This document shows, piece after piece, positions 1 to 9,071 of a stretch of 64,000 nucleotides of DNA. A program made the translations under genes and the position numbers. Each line of letters opens with the position of its first letter. Position 1 is the stretch's first letter. The notes under the pieces were generated by a model. That model was not told the origin of the DNA and did no database searches. It worked only from the letters and a program-made list of their open reading frames with translations. The DNA is from Aureispira sp. CCB-E (GTDB lineage: Bacteria; Bacteroidota; Bacteroidia; Chitinophagales; Saprospiraceae). The DNA is taken from assembly GCF_031326345.1 (NCBI RefSeq), contig NZ_CP133671.1, positions 992,001-1,056,000 on the forward strand, in the 5' to 3' direction.

Positions 1-771
1 AATTAGGTAAGTACGCCAAATTCGCTTAGGAGCATATAATGTACAGATATAGGCTATTGTAGCAGGAAGTAATAGAACTAGCAAATAATGACGGATCATG
101 CCTATAATAAAAATAGATACACAAAGTTTTGCAATAGCTTTGGATAATCGTGTTTTTTGTTGAAACTCTAAGAGACTTAATAGAAATAAACTTAGACCAA
201 AATAAATATAGACATCTTTGTGTAAACCAGCTGTCCAAAAAGTCAGAGATGGCAAGAAAAAACAGCAAACAATTAAGGTAAACTTGGGTAATTCTAAAAT
301 TTGTCGGAATATATTGTAAAAATTCAAACTGGCAAACAAGCCAATGGTAGCAATGAAAAAAATGTGCAAATGGTAATGACCTAACGTAAATGGATATAGT
401 AGAGCATGGAAATGTACCAACATATAGGTTCCCAAATCTTTCCAAAAAATGGTAGCATCAGGGTAAGTGAAAACAATGGCATTGGGCACAGATACGTCCC
501 AACCTAATATAGATCCAATATAATAATTGGGATGCGACAAAAATGTCCGCCCTAATAATGTACTTTCGCTCAGATAAATAAATGTGTCTCCTCCCTTAAA
601 ATAGGTATAGTGGATGATACCATAGAGCAACCCTACTATTATTTTTGAAAGAAAAATAAAGCATACAAAATTGCGTGATAGGCCAGGTGTGTTGAGGGTC
701 TTTGTAGATTTTATCCACCAACTGAAAGCCACGATATAAATAACAAGCAACAAATAACTCATATTTACCAT
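1..771 (-). CDS. Polytopic membrane protein, partial (runs off the window start)
   Basis: An open frame of 257 codons starts at the ATG at 769-771 (a second ATG lies three codons in, at 760-762) and reads leftwards to base 1 without a stop, so the C-terminus is outside the window. The translation begins MVNMSYLLLVIYIVAFSWW and is dominated by hydrophobic segments separated by short polar loops. Recognisable loop stretches are YFKGGDTFIYL, a segment rich in Tyr, Asp and Trp around FTYPDATIFWKDLG, and FWTAGLHKDVYIYFG. The last resembles the loop motif of many Bacteroidota envelope proteins of the polysaccharide polymerase/glycosyltransferase type, but I cannot assign a family. A cell-envelope role is inference. 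The downstream context is not visible. Confidence 0.8.
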   Translation of the reverse strand, partial: MVNMSYLLLVIYIVAFSWWIKSTKTLNTPGLSRNFVCFIFLSKIIVGLLYGIIHYTYFKGGDTFIYLSESTLLGRTFLSHPNYYIGSILGWDVSVPNAIVFTYPDATIFWKDLGTYMLVHFHALLYPFTLGHYHLHIFFIATIGLFASLNFYNIFRQILELPKFTLIVCCFFLPSLTFWTAGLHKDVYIYFGLSLFLLSLLEFQQKTRLSKAIAKLCVSIFIIGMIRHYLLVLLLPATIAYICTLYAPKRIWRTYLI

Positions 772-1182
772 TGGGGTTAATAGACTAATATCAACTGCGA
801 TTTATTGGATAAGTGAATTGGTATTAAACAGGGACAATTGATTAAATGTTTATGGTGAAAAACAGACATAACTTATTTTTGTGAACTCTATTTTTAAATT
901 AATACTTATTTTTAAGAAATAATAAAAATAAGTATAAGTTTATACTATAGTGTTCAATGCTCCTTTGGTTAAATCGCAAGATATTAAAAAAAAGTGGTAA
1001 AATTTGTGTAAAGTTTTAACGTATAGGCTTATTATATAGTGAAAAAAATGGAATAATTAAGGCTGCAAAATACGAAGTTATCAACTCAAAACAAATTAAT
1101 ATCTCAAAAAGATTGTTGAGATAGGTTGATTTTAAAAGAACAAGCATGAATAGTATAACGATGAAAATGGGCTTTCTTATAT
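772..1182. other. Intergenic region, AT-rich, with one strong hairpin
   Basis: About 410 bp without a credible gene, between the stop of pcm and the start of the membrane protein, both on the minus strand. It holds a perfect 13-bp inverted repeat (ATACTTATTTTTA at 902-914 and its complement at 923-935) and a weaker hairpin at 1101-1122 (ATCTCAA/TTGAGAT). Either could end pcm transcription, but neither has a clear U-tract on the minus strand. Confidence 0.5.
902..935. repeat. 13-bp perfect inverted repeat (hairpin)
   Basis: ATACTTATTTTTA at 902-914 pairs exactly with 923-935 around an 8-base loop. The stem is almost pure A/T, so it could be a weak terminator or a protein-binding palindrome. 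It lies about 130 bp upstream of the membrane protein start at 771. Confidence 0.5.
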
Positions 1183-1836
1183 TTACTTTTGTGGATTTTT
1201 CCCTTTTAGTAAAGGTACAAATTTAAAGTTGCTCAAAGTTTCTTCTTGATAATCAAACTTACCTAGACGAGTTATTTTTAGCATTTTTTGATGTGCTTGA
1301 TTACCAACAGGAATGACTAGAATACCACCAATCTTTAGCTGTTTTTTTAAGGCAGGTGGTACTTCTGTAGCTCCCGCTGTTACTAGTATTTTGTCAAAAG
1401 GTGCAAATTCGCCTAGACCTTTGTAGCCATCTCTAAAGTAACTTCTAATGCCTAGTAAGCCAAGTGTCTCAAACATTTTCTTAGCTTTGGAATATAATAA
1501 CTCGTGTCGTTCGATGGTATATAAACGAGCACCTAATAGGGCTAAAACAGCAGATTGATATCCCGAACCTGTACCAATTTCAAGAATTTTTTCTCGCTTT
1601 TTGACTTGTAGCAATTCTGTCTGATAAGCAACGGTATAAGGTTGAGAAATCGTTTGATGCTCGTCGATAGGGAATGCTTTATCTTCGTAGGCGTGTTCTT
1701 CGAATGCTTTATCCAAAAAGAAATGTCTAGGAATGGCTTGAATGGCGCTCAAGACGTTTTCATCTCGAATACCTTTTTGATAAAGCTTTTCAGCCAAACG
1801 TTTGCGCATGCCCTTATGTCTATTGCTGTCTTCCAT
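1183..1836 (-). CDS. pcm: Protein-L-isoaspartate O-methyltransferase
   Basis: Transfers a methyl group from S-adenosylmethionine to isoaspartyl residues in aged proteins, starting their repair; cytoplasmic. The 217-residue product has the expected length. It shows the family order: PRHFFLDKAFEEHAYEDKAFPI (about 36-57), QTISQPY (61-67, substrate loop), and SAM motif I, ILEIGTGSGYQSAVLA (84-99). It appears to be a single-gene unit: the next gene on the same strand is 411 bp downstream, and the upstream neighbour diverges. The start is the first ATG, 12 residues before the conserved N-terminal helix. Confidence 0.95.
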   Translation of the reverse strand: MEDSNRHKGMRKRLAEKLYQKGIRDENVLSAIQAIPRHFFLDKAFEEHAYEDKAFPIDEHQTISQPYTVAYQTELLQVKKREKILEIGTGSGYQSAVLALLGARLYTIERHELLYSKAKKMFETLGLLGIRSYFRDGYKGLGEFAPFDKILVTAGATEVPPALKKQLKIGGILVIPVGNQAHQKMLKITRLGKFDYQEETLSNFKFVPLLKGKNPQK

Positions 1837-2349
1837 TTGTTGAATTTAAGTCGCTAAAATACAAAATAACACAAATTTCATAGACGCTTAACTAACAAAT
1901 GACTAGAATAGATACTATTTTTTTCCTAATTTGCTGAAAAATTTGAAAGAATAAACCCTAAATACACTTTATAAAGGTTGTTTTGCTTTGACTTAACAAA
2001 AGGTACGTGTACAATAGACTAACTATTTTAAGTTGCTTTAACTTTTGAGGTCTCCTAATTTTGAGGCAAGCAAACCCATCAAATAGTGTGTACTCAATAA
2101 ATAAAAATAAGTAAGAGGTCAGAAAAAATAAGAACAAAGAATGGGATTATTTTTTTGCTAATTAAAGAAGAAAAAGGAAGGCTTAGCGAGCTAAGACAAG
2201 TTTTTCTGATGAAGAGTAGTGCAAAAAAAGGCTGTTTTAGCTACGCTGCTACTGCGTGGTACTTGTTATTTTTTTGAACGATTACTTACTATTATATTAA
2301 TAATAAAAAGAAAAGTAGCACAAAGGTGCTCAAAATGGATTAAGAAGCT
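1837..2349. other. Divergent intergenic region between pcm and the phosphohexomutase
   Basis: About 510 bp with no supportable gene. It must carry the promoters of both flanking genes. At 2239-2262 it contains a copy of the dispersed intergenic motif (GCTGCTACTGCGTGGT core), followed by GAACGATTACTTAC, a companion string seen beside other copies. Confidence 0.5.
2239..2262 (+). repeat. Dispersed intergenic repeat, CTGCGTGGT-core copy
   Basis: Contains GCTACGCTGCTACTGCGTGG, matching similar strings at 54711-54732, 56807-56826 and 56860-56880, and reverse-complement versions at 29353-29371 and 34343-34360. All lie between genes. Confidence 0.55.
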
Positions 2350-3747
2350 ATGACAAAAATTAAATTTGGAACAGACGGATGGAGAGCTATTATAGCAAAG
2401 GAATATACCGTTGAGAATGTAAAGCGGATTGCTACAGGAACAGCTTTGTGGATTAAGCAAAACGGAGGAAATAGTTTGGTATTAGGGTATGATTGTCGTT
2501 TTGGAGGATTGATGTTTGCTCAAACAACGGCTCAAGTTATGGCACATCATGGAATTAAGACTTATTTTGATAAAAATATTTCAACAACTCCTATGGTTTC
2601 TTTAGGTGTCGTCAAGAAGCAAGCAAAAATGGGGGTTGTTATCACGGCGAGTCATAATCCTCCAACTTATAATGGTTTTAAATTGAAATCAGAATTAGGA
2701 GGACCTTCTATACCTAAAGATATAGATGCCGTAGAAGCATTGATTCCTGCCGAAAATAGTACGGACGAATTGCCATCTATTGAACAAATGGAAAAGGATG
2801 GATTGTTAGAATATATCAATTTAGAGGATTTGTACATGGCAGAAGTTGAGTCTAAATTTGATTTAAAAACGATTCGTGAATCTGGTGTTATTTGTGCTTA
2901 CGATGCTATGTATGGTGCTGGACAAAATATTGTGCGTAGAATCTTGCCGAATGCGGTACCATTGCATTGCGAAATTAATCCAAGTTTTAATGGACAGGCG
3001 CCAGAGCCTATTGACAAAAATTTGCAAGAGTTGTCGCAATTAATTAAAGACAATAAAAACATTACTTGTGGATTGGCAAACGATGGCGATGCCGACCGTA
3101 TTGGAATGTATGATGAAGATGGGACGTTTGTTAATTCTCATCAAATTCTATTGTTGATCGTGCATTACTTGTACAAGTACAAAGGTATGAGAGGCAAAGT
3201 AGTGGTTTCTTTTTCGGTAACGGATAAACTAAAAAAGCTATGTGAATTGTATAACTTGGAATATCAAGTGGTTAAAATTGGATTCAAGCACATTGCCGAA
3301 ATTATGATTACAGAAGATGTTTTGGTTGGTGGAGAAGAGTCGGGCGGTATTGCAGCAGCTGGTCATATTCCAGAACGTGATGGCGCTTGGATTGGCTTAT
3401 TGGTCTTGGAATTTATGGCTAAAACAGGCAAGTCTATCAAAGAATTGATGGAAGAAGTATATGCTTTGGTAGGACACTTTGCTTTTGATAGAGATGATTT
3501 GCACATCGCCAACGACAAAAAATGGGCAATTATTGAGAAATGTAAAAACAACGAGTACACGAGTTTTGGAGATTATACGGTACAACGTGTTGAAACAATT
3601 GATGGGTATAAGTTCTACTTGTCAGATGATAAATGGGTGATGATTCGCCCTTCAGGAACGGAACCTGTGTTGAGAGTTTATGCACAGGGACCTACTCATG
3701 AGGAAGTAAGAAACATCTTAAGCGCTACACACGCGACCTTAGGATAG
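2350..3747 (+). CDS. Phosphoglucomutase/phosphomannomutase family enzyme
   Basis: A member of the alpha-D-phosphohexomutase superfamily, which interconverts 1- and 6-phosphorylated hexoses for glycogen, LPS and exopolysaccharide precursors. All four family signatures are present in 465 residues: FGTDGWRA (6-13); the phosphoserine loop TASHNP with catalytic Ser101; the metal-binding loop NDGDADR with Asp245, Asp247 and Asp249; the sugar-binding loop GGEESGG (about 327-333); and the phosphate-binding loop RPSGTEP near 434. Which sugar is preferred (glucose, mannose or glucosamine) cannot be read from the sequence; the glycosyl loop GEESGG suggests glucose/mannose rather than glucosamine. Monocistronic, with a terminator-like hairpin downstream. 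Confidence 0.93.
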   Translation: MTKIKFGTDGWRAIIAKEYTVENVKRIATGTALWIKQNGGNSLVLGYDCRFGGLMFAQTTAQVMAHHGIKTYFDKNISTTPMVSLGVVKKQAKMGVVITASHNPPTYNGFKLKSELGGPSIPKDIDAVEALIPAENSTDELPSIEQMEKDGLLEYINLEDLYMAEVESKFDLKTIRESGVICAYDAMYGAGQNIVRRILPNAVPLHCEINPSFNGQAPEPIDKNLQELSQLIKDNKNITCGLANDGDADRIGMYDEDGTFVNSHQILLLIVHYLYKYKGMRGKVVVSFSVTDKLKKLCELYNLEYQVVKIGFKHIAEIMITEDVLVGGEESGGIAAAGHIPERDGAWIGLLVLEFMAKTGKSIKELMEEVYALVGHFAFDRDDLHIANDKKWAIIEKCKNNEYTSFGDYTVQRVETIDGYKFYLSDDKWVMIRPSGTEPVLRVYAQGPTHEEVRNILSATHATLG

Positions 3748-3774
3748 AGGCTATAAGAACCATAAAATTTAGGG

Positions 3775-3808
3775 AAAAAGAGCTGGCTCATTGAGTTGGC
3801 TCTTTTGT
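3775..3808 (+). terminator. Intrinsic terminator after the phosphohexomutase
   Basis: AAAAGAGC at 3776-3783 pairs with GCTCTTTT at 3799-3806, followed by a T-rich run. Located 28 bp after the stop codon. Confidence 0.7.
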
Positions 3809-3870
3809 TGTTTTGGGGTGTAAGATACAGATAATGAACTGCAAAATTATTTAATAAAGATTTATTTGAC

Positions 3871-3901
3871 TTGCAATGTTGAGTCTTTTAACATATATTT
3901 G
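3871..3901 (+). promoter_or_regulatory. Bacteroidota-type promoter for the large T9SS protein
   Basis: TATATTTG at 3894-3901 matches the Bacteroidota -7 consensus TAnnTTTG, with TTG at 3871 about 19-20 bases upstream as a -33 element. This would give a leader of roughly 110 bases before the ATG at 4020. Confidence 0.5.
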
Positions 3902-4019
3902 TATTGCCCTGAAAAGTGAATGTTAAAAAAATGAAGGAATACTGATGAAGTCTATCTGTCTAGATTTTTAATGTATTTTAATATACTATATTTTTTACAT
4001 TTAAAATAAACCCAATTTT

Positions 4020-7000
4020 ATGAAACAATTCTTTCTAGTAACAGCACTGCTCTGTTGCTATTCCCAAGGATTTGGACAATTCCAAATTCATCCCGATTCT
4101 TCTTTTTATACCTTCTTAGATTCCTTTTATACTTATTATCAAGAGGATAGTGCCGAAGGAGGAATTTATAATCAAGTGCGTAGAGATAAAGGAGTGTGGG
4201 GGACTCGGTTATCGCCAACGGGTAAAATAGGTCCAGCAGCTACGGCTATGACCAATTATGCCAAAATATATAGCACACCACTCCCCACTAATGCTTTAAT
4301 AACTCCTTCCGTAGCAGCCAATACAAAATGGACAGAACTAGGTCCAACAAACATTTCTGTTGGTATTGGGCAAATACATCGGATTGCGTTTCATCCTCAA
4401 TACAATGGTACGACCAACCGAATTATTTATGCAGGATCTCATTACGGAGGTCTTTTTCGTACGGATGATGGTGGTCAAAATTGGGTGAACTGGTACACTG
4501 ATAGAGGACTACCCATCACTTCTGTCTCTGGTATAGCAGTTTCTAACAATAATTTATTTGTCTGTACAGGAAATGGAGATCAAGGCTATAGTCAATTTGG
4601 TTATAATGCCAATTACTCTACTTTAGGTCCTGGAACAATCAACAATGCAAATCCTATACATACACAAGGGGTTTATAAATATGACCCTACTCAACCTTTA
4701 AAGTGGGTTTCTATTAATGGAAATGGCGCTAATGCTGTAACAATGATAGGGGGTGGACAAAAAGATGATTTAAGAGATGTCTTTGCTGAAGGAGGAACAA
4801 TGAGAAATATTATAGTACACCCAACAAATGATAATATTCTCTTTATTGCAACAAGTTTGGGAATTTTTAGAACCATGGATGGTGGAAATACTTGGAAACA
4901 AGTTCTTAGTTTTCCCCATGCAACTGATTGGAGAGGTTTAGAGTTTCACCCAACTGACCCCAACATAGTTTATGCTAGTGGCAGGAGTGTTTTTGAATCC
5001 ATAAATGGAGGCAGTTCTTGGACAATATTAGCTGATGCTAATAACCTACCTTTACCATTTCCTAGTATAGATATAGAACGAACGAATGTGGCAGTAACAC
5101 CTGCTGCTGCACACTTATTATATGTTTACTGTGTGGGAAAAAATTCTAGTGGTAATGCAAGAAGTGGAACAGTAATGCTTTACAATCGCCAAACTTTAAC
5201 TTGGAAGTTATTAAATAAAAACAATACAAGTAATGGTTACGAAACTTATCAACCTTCATGGACGGGCATCGCAGTATCACCAATAGACTCTAATTATGTC
5301 TATACGACTAATACAAAAGTATGGGGGTCTAGAACAGCTATAACTGGTGGAGGCTGGAAATATCAATCTGTTTATCTGAACGCTACGTTTCATGCAGATG
5401 TGCATGATGTTGAATTCCCTCCCAATTCTAAAGATTCTTTATTTGCTGTTACACATGGAGGGGTAAGTGTAAAGGAAACAACAAGCAACAATAGTGGAGG
5501 ATGGACTAGGTTGTACAATGGTTTAGGTGTTGGAAATATTTGGGCTTTTGATGATTGGGAAGGAGACGATAATAGAATTGTTTCTGCTCACCAATGTGTA
5601 GGGTCTCTTGTGTCTAATGATAGAGGGCAGACATGGAATCGTGTATTAGGTGGAGATGGTTATGGTGCTAGAATAGATGATCAAAGCGGATGGGCTTTTA
5701 TTAAAGGCAATAGTGATGAAGATTTTTGGCGAATAAAACTATCTGGTGCAATGGTTCAAGAAAACTTATATCTACCGCCAACGGATACAGTATGGGGACC
5801 TTGTTGTTTTCTACCCCAAAACCACCCTAATTCTTGCGCTCCTTGTGGGGAACGAGTGCATAATGCTTTTGCTATGATCAATCATCCGAAAACAGATGAA
5901 ATGTATTTTGGTGTAAATGGGCTGCATAAAAGATTGATACTCGATCCCAATACTACGGATTCGAGCACAAGTGTCTGGCAACGAGTTTCAGATTTGACTC
6001 ATTATCACCATGATGATTGGAATAGACGAATCATGGATATTGCAATGAGTGAAGATGAACAAACTAATATTACGTATGTTTCAACCTTAAATGATTTGTA
6101 TCCATGGGGATCTCCAAGACGTAGTGATTTTTATGTTTCTGATGATAATACAAATTTAATCTGTAATCCAGCGCCCTGTTTTGTAAAGAAAACAGATTCA
6201 TTGCCAATCACCACCAATCCTCCCGCAACGAATGTAGATCCTAATCCGATAACAGGAATAGCAATAGCGCCCTCCAATGGTGAAAGGGTCTGGATTAGTA
6301 CCACAGGATTTGATCCCAATATAAAAGTACTTTACTCTGATGATAGAGGTAATTCTTGGACAAGTTACGATGATAATATTGGAACCTTAGCCAACCTAAA
6401 TATGCCCATCAACAACATCGTCTACCAGCGAGGTACCAACGATCGGCTGTATATTGCTACAGATGTCGGTATTTATGTTCGAGAAGGCAATGGAAATTGG
6501 TTGCGCTATGGAGATGAATTTCCCAATGTGCGAACAACAGAACTCAAAATCAACTACTGTTCGGGCAAGCTACGAGCAGCAACTTTTGGACGAGGCGTAT
6601 GGGAAGCCGACTTGCTACCGCCAGAGACGTCCATTGATTACCGTAGTTTCCGAACAATTACAGGAACGGAAACATGGACTACGAGCAAAAATATGGTTCG
6701 AGACATCAAGGTCAAAGCAGGTGCTACCTTAATTTTAAATAGCATGACGCTGAATATGCCCAAAGATGGTTTGATTGTGGTAGAACCAGGTGGCTTATTG
6801 GTGGTTGATTCTTCTACAATCACCAATCAATGTGGTCAGACATGGCAAGGCATCCAAGTATGGGGAAATTCTCACCTGTCTCAAGTCCCGACCAATCAGG
6901 GACAAATTATTTTGAGTGCTGCTACCTTGGAATATGCCAAAAATGCCATTAGTCCATGGGAAGTAGGCAATTTCCCCAATCCAACCAACAATACAGGTGG

Positions 7001-9014
7001 AACAGGCGGAATTATTACGGCGATGAATAGTCAATTTATTAACAATTGGCGTTCCATTGATTTTATGCGTTATATATCTCCAACAGGAGGTAAAGAAGGG
7101 AGTACCTTACACAATTGTACCTTTACGGTCAACGACGATTATCGTCCTTTTGACGGCGATAGCCTTCCTAACTTTTTGGGACACGTATCCATGTGGTCGG
7201 TTGGTGGAACCGAAATACAGGGATGTACGTTTAAGGACGAACGCAGCAACAAAATAGGAGACCCAGTTACTGGTGGTAGCTTTGGTTTGGGAGGCTTGGG
7301 AGCCAGCCCCAAAGTCTCTCGCCTGTTGTTCCCTTCCAAACGCAACCGCTTTGAGGGCTTGGAGCGTGCTGTTGAGATGGGCGGTCCAAGAGGCACCAAC
7401 TATACCACCGCTATTGACGAATGTACCTTCGTGGATAACGAGCAAGCCGTTATTATCCGAGCGCACAATCAGGCGGTAGTGATTCGGGATAGTTTTGAAA
7501 TAGGCAACTTTGCAAGTACCTCGCCCAACAGCTATATTGTGGATCACTATGGTCTAGGGCTGATTCATACGACTGCTTTTAATGCAGAACAGAACTATTT
7601 TGCCAGTACGACCAATAATGCTAGCGCTACGGTTGGTTCTTGGGTAGAAGCAACGGGAGCGGCAGGAAATGCGCTCAAAAACAACCACTATCATAATTTG
7701 ACGAGTGGGAATTTGGCACATGGACGGAATGATGGAGCTTTACCAGATGATGGCTTACAATATCACTGTAACCAAAATACAGGAAATGATTACGACTTTA
7801 TGGTCTTTGCCAATATCGCAACCGATAATACAACAGCCAGCATTAGTGGTCAACAAGGTAGTATCACGCAAGCCAGTCGCAATACCTTTTCGGCTGCTGT
7901 ACAGAGCTTGCCCACTCAAGCGCATTTTTACAATTACAATTACGATGCTGCTTCGGCACAGTTAGGGGCACCTGTTCAGTATTATTATACTTCTAATAAT
8001 ACAAATGAAATACCAGATGCAGCATTACTTTTTAATACCAATAGACAGGTTGCATCACAAGGTATATTGAGTTTCTGCGCAGCAAACTATACTGGTACAG
8101 GAACCTTTAAAGTAAGCAATGGAGAAGGGGAAATAATTTCCTTAGAAGCCCTAAAAGAAGGCTACGCCACTGATTGGGACAACTATCAACAATTAAAATT
8201 AGAATACGACGAACTACCAGCAGAAGACAGCGTGGCTCGTTCTAACAAAGAAAGTGAACTAGCGGGTGCCTATCAAAAGCTATTCTTTGGGGTAAATCAA
8301 GTGATTCAGCACTATGCCAACGACAGCATTCCTCAAAACGATAGCTTAGAAACTTGGATTAAAAAGAAACCTGGCATAGTCGCACAATACGAATTGGTAG
8401 AGCATTATTGGAGACAAGGGCGTTATGCCGATGCCTTGGATCAAATAGATTACATTGCTGCTACGTTTAGCATGGACTTTAGAGTATCAAAAAACCACAG
8501 TCATTACAAAGATTTGAAAGAATTGTTGCAAGCGGCTTATGTCAATGGGCGCATGGAAGCAAATTTGGAGAAATCAGAAGTAGAGGTGTTGGAAGCGATT
8601 GCCAATGCCCAATGGGGTTTTGCAGCGGTACAAGCGTCGGATATTTTAAAGTTCTTTTATCGCAAAGGTACTTTGTATGCGCCGAGTTTGCCGAACCTAA
8701 ACCCCATAGAAGGTAAGTTTGTTCCTGCCCAAGGGAGTCGTCTTGCGTCATTTGCTAAAGAACCTACCTTGGCGGGCACGCCGAACCCTGCTATTAATTG
8801 GGTAGATTGGTCTTATGAATTGCCAGAAGGGCTTGAAAAGGGGCAGTTGGTGGTTACGTCTACCACGGGAGCAACGATGACTCAAGTAGCCTTGCGCAAC
8901 AATGTAGGTCAGCTTACGTTAAATACGAAAGAATGGGTGTCGGGAATTTATTTTGCGACACTATTCTGTGAAGGGCAAGAAGCTAAAGTCTTTAAAATTG
9001 TTATTCAAAAATAA
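4020..9014 (+). CDS. Giant secreted protein: propeller repeats, beta-helix, T9SS type A sorting domain
   Basis: 1664 residues, secreted and probably attached to the cell surface through the T9SS. Residues 1-20 form a signal peptide ending in GFGQ. Residues of about 100-870 contain BNR/sialidase-type propeller turns, for example FRTDDGGQNW (about 146-155), FRTMDGGNTW (near 284), INGGSSW (near 328), SNDRGQTW (near 531) and YSDDRGNSW (near 771). From about 880 to 1320 the sequence changes to short repeated turns rich in N, G and T (VEPGGLLVVDSSTITN, WQGIQVWGN), as in right-handed parallel beta-helix proteins. After a helical linker, the last 70-80 residues (GTPNPAINW, then GLEKGQ, ending VFKIVIQK) form a type A sorting domain. 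The substrate or adhesive target is unknown. The last 204 bases of this gene are repeated at 10643-10846. Confidence 0.85.
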   Translation: MKQFFLVTALLCCYSQGFGQFQIHPDSSFYTFLDSFYTYYQEDSAEGGIYNQVRRDKGVWGTRLSPTGKIGPAATAMTNYAKIYSTPLPTNALITPSVAANTKWTELGPTNISVGIGQIHRIAFHPQYNGTTNRIIYAGSHYGGLFRTDDGGQNWVNWYTDRGLPITSVSGIAVSNNNLFVCTGNGDQGYSQFGYNANYSTLGPGTINNANPIHTQGVYKYDPTQPLKWVSINGNGANAVTMIGGGQKDDLRDVFAEGGTMRNIIVHPTNDNILFIATSLGIFRTMDGGNTWKQVLSFPHATDWRGLEFHPTDPNIVYASGRSVFESINGGSSWTILADANNLPLPFPSIDIERTNVAVTPAAAHLLYVYCVGKNSSGNARSGTVMLYNRQTLTWKLLNKNNTSNGYETYQPSWTGIAVSPIDSNYVYTTNTKVWGSRTAITGGGWKYQSVYLNATFHADVHDVEFPPNSKDSLFAVTHGGVSVKETTSNNSGGWTRLYNGLGVGNIWAFDDWEGDDNRIVSAHQCVGSLVSNDRGQTWNRVLGGDGYGARIDDQSGWAFIKGNSDEDFWRIKLSGAMVQENLYLPPTDTVWGPCCFLPQNHPNSCAPCGERVHNAFAMINHPKTDEMYFGVNGLHKRLILDPNTTDSSTSVWQRVSDLTHYHHDDWNRRIMDIAMSEDEQTNITYVSTLNDLYPWGSPRRSDFYVSDDNTNLICNPAPCFVKKTDSLPITTNPPATNVDPNPITGIAIAPSNGERVWISTTGFDPNIKVLYSDDRGNSWTSYDDNIGTLANLNMPINNIVYQRGTNDRLYIATDVGIYVREGNGNWLRYGDEFPNVRTTELKINYCSGKLRAATFGRGVWEADLLPPETSIDYRSFRTITGTETWTTSKNMVRDIKVKAGATLILNSMTLNMPKDGLIVVEPGGLLVVDSSTITNQCGQTWQGIQVWGNSHLSQVPTNQGQIILSAATLEYAKNAISPWEVGNFPNPTNNTGGTGGIITAMNSQFINNWRSIDFMRYISPTGGKEGSTLHNCTFTVNDDYRPFDGDSLPNFLGHVSMWSVGGTEIQGCTFKDERSNKIGDPVTGGSFGLGGLGASPKVSRLLFPSKRNRFEGLERAVEMGGPRGTNYTTAIDECTFVDNEQAVIIRAHNQAVVIRDSFEIGNFASTSPNSYIVDHYGLGLIHTTAFNAEQNYFASTTNNASATVGSWVEATGAAGNALKNNHYHNLTSGNLAHGRNDGALPDDGLQYHCNQNTGNDYDFMVFANIATDNTTASISGQQGSITQASRNTFSAAVQSLPTQAHFYNYNYDAASAQLGAPVQYYYTSNNTNEIPDAALLFNTNRQVASQGILSFCAANYTGTGTFKVSNGEGEIISLEALKEGYATDWDNYQQLKLEYDELPAEDSVARSNKESELAGAYQKLFFGVNQVIQHYANDSIPQNDSLETWIKKKPGIVAQYELVEHYWRQGRYADALDQIDYIAATFSMDFRVSKNHSHYKDLKELLQAAYVNGRMEANLEKSEVEVLEAIANAQWGFAAVQASDILKFFYRKGTLYAPSLPNLNPIEGKFVPAQGSRLASFAKEPTLAGTPNPAINWVDWSYELPEGLEKGQLVVTSTTGATMTQVALRNNVGQLTLNTKEWVSGIYFATLFCEGQEAKVFKIVIQK

Positions 9015-9026
9015 TGTATCATTGAT

Positions 9027-9062
9027 AGCCTACTTCTGCCTTGTGTAGAAATAGGCTTTTAT
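9027..9062 (+). terminator. Terminator/attenuator hairpin between T9SS genes, copy A
   Basis: AGCCTACTTCT (9027-9037) pairs with AGAAATAGGCT (9047-9057) with one mismatch, followed by TTTTATCTTTTT. It ends about 10 bases before the ATG at 9072, so the downstream gene must be transcribed by read-through or from a promoter overlapping the upstream gene. Confidence 0.7.
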
Positions 9063-9071
9063 CTTTTTCTT

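Noticed and set aside
26-445. 139-codon frame on the minus strand
   Set aside because: Out of register with the open 257-codon membrane protein that covers 1-771; low-complexity F/Y/S/C composition typical of a shadow frame.
7107-7547. 146-codon antisense frame inside the giant T9SS gene
   Set aside because: Shadow of a long, well-supported coding frame; no start context or homology.
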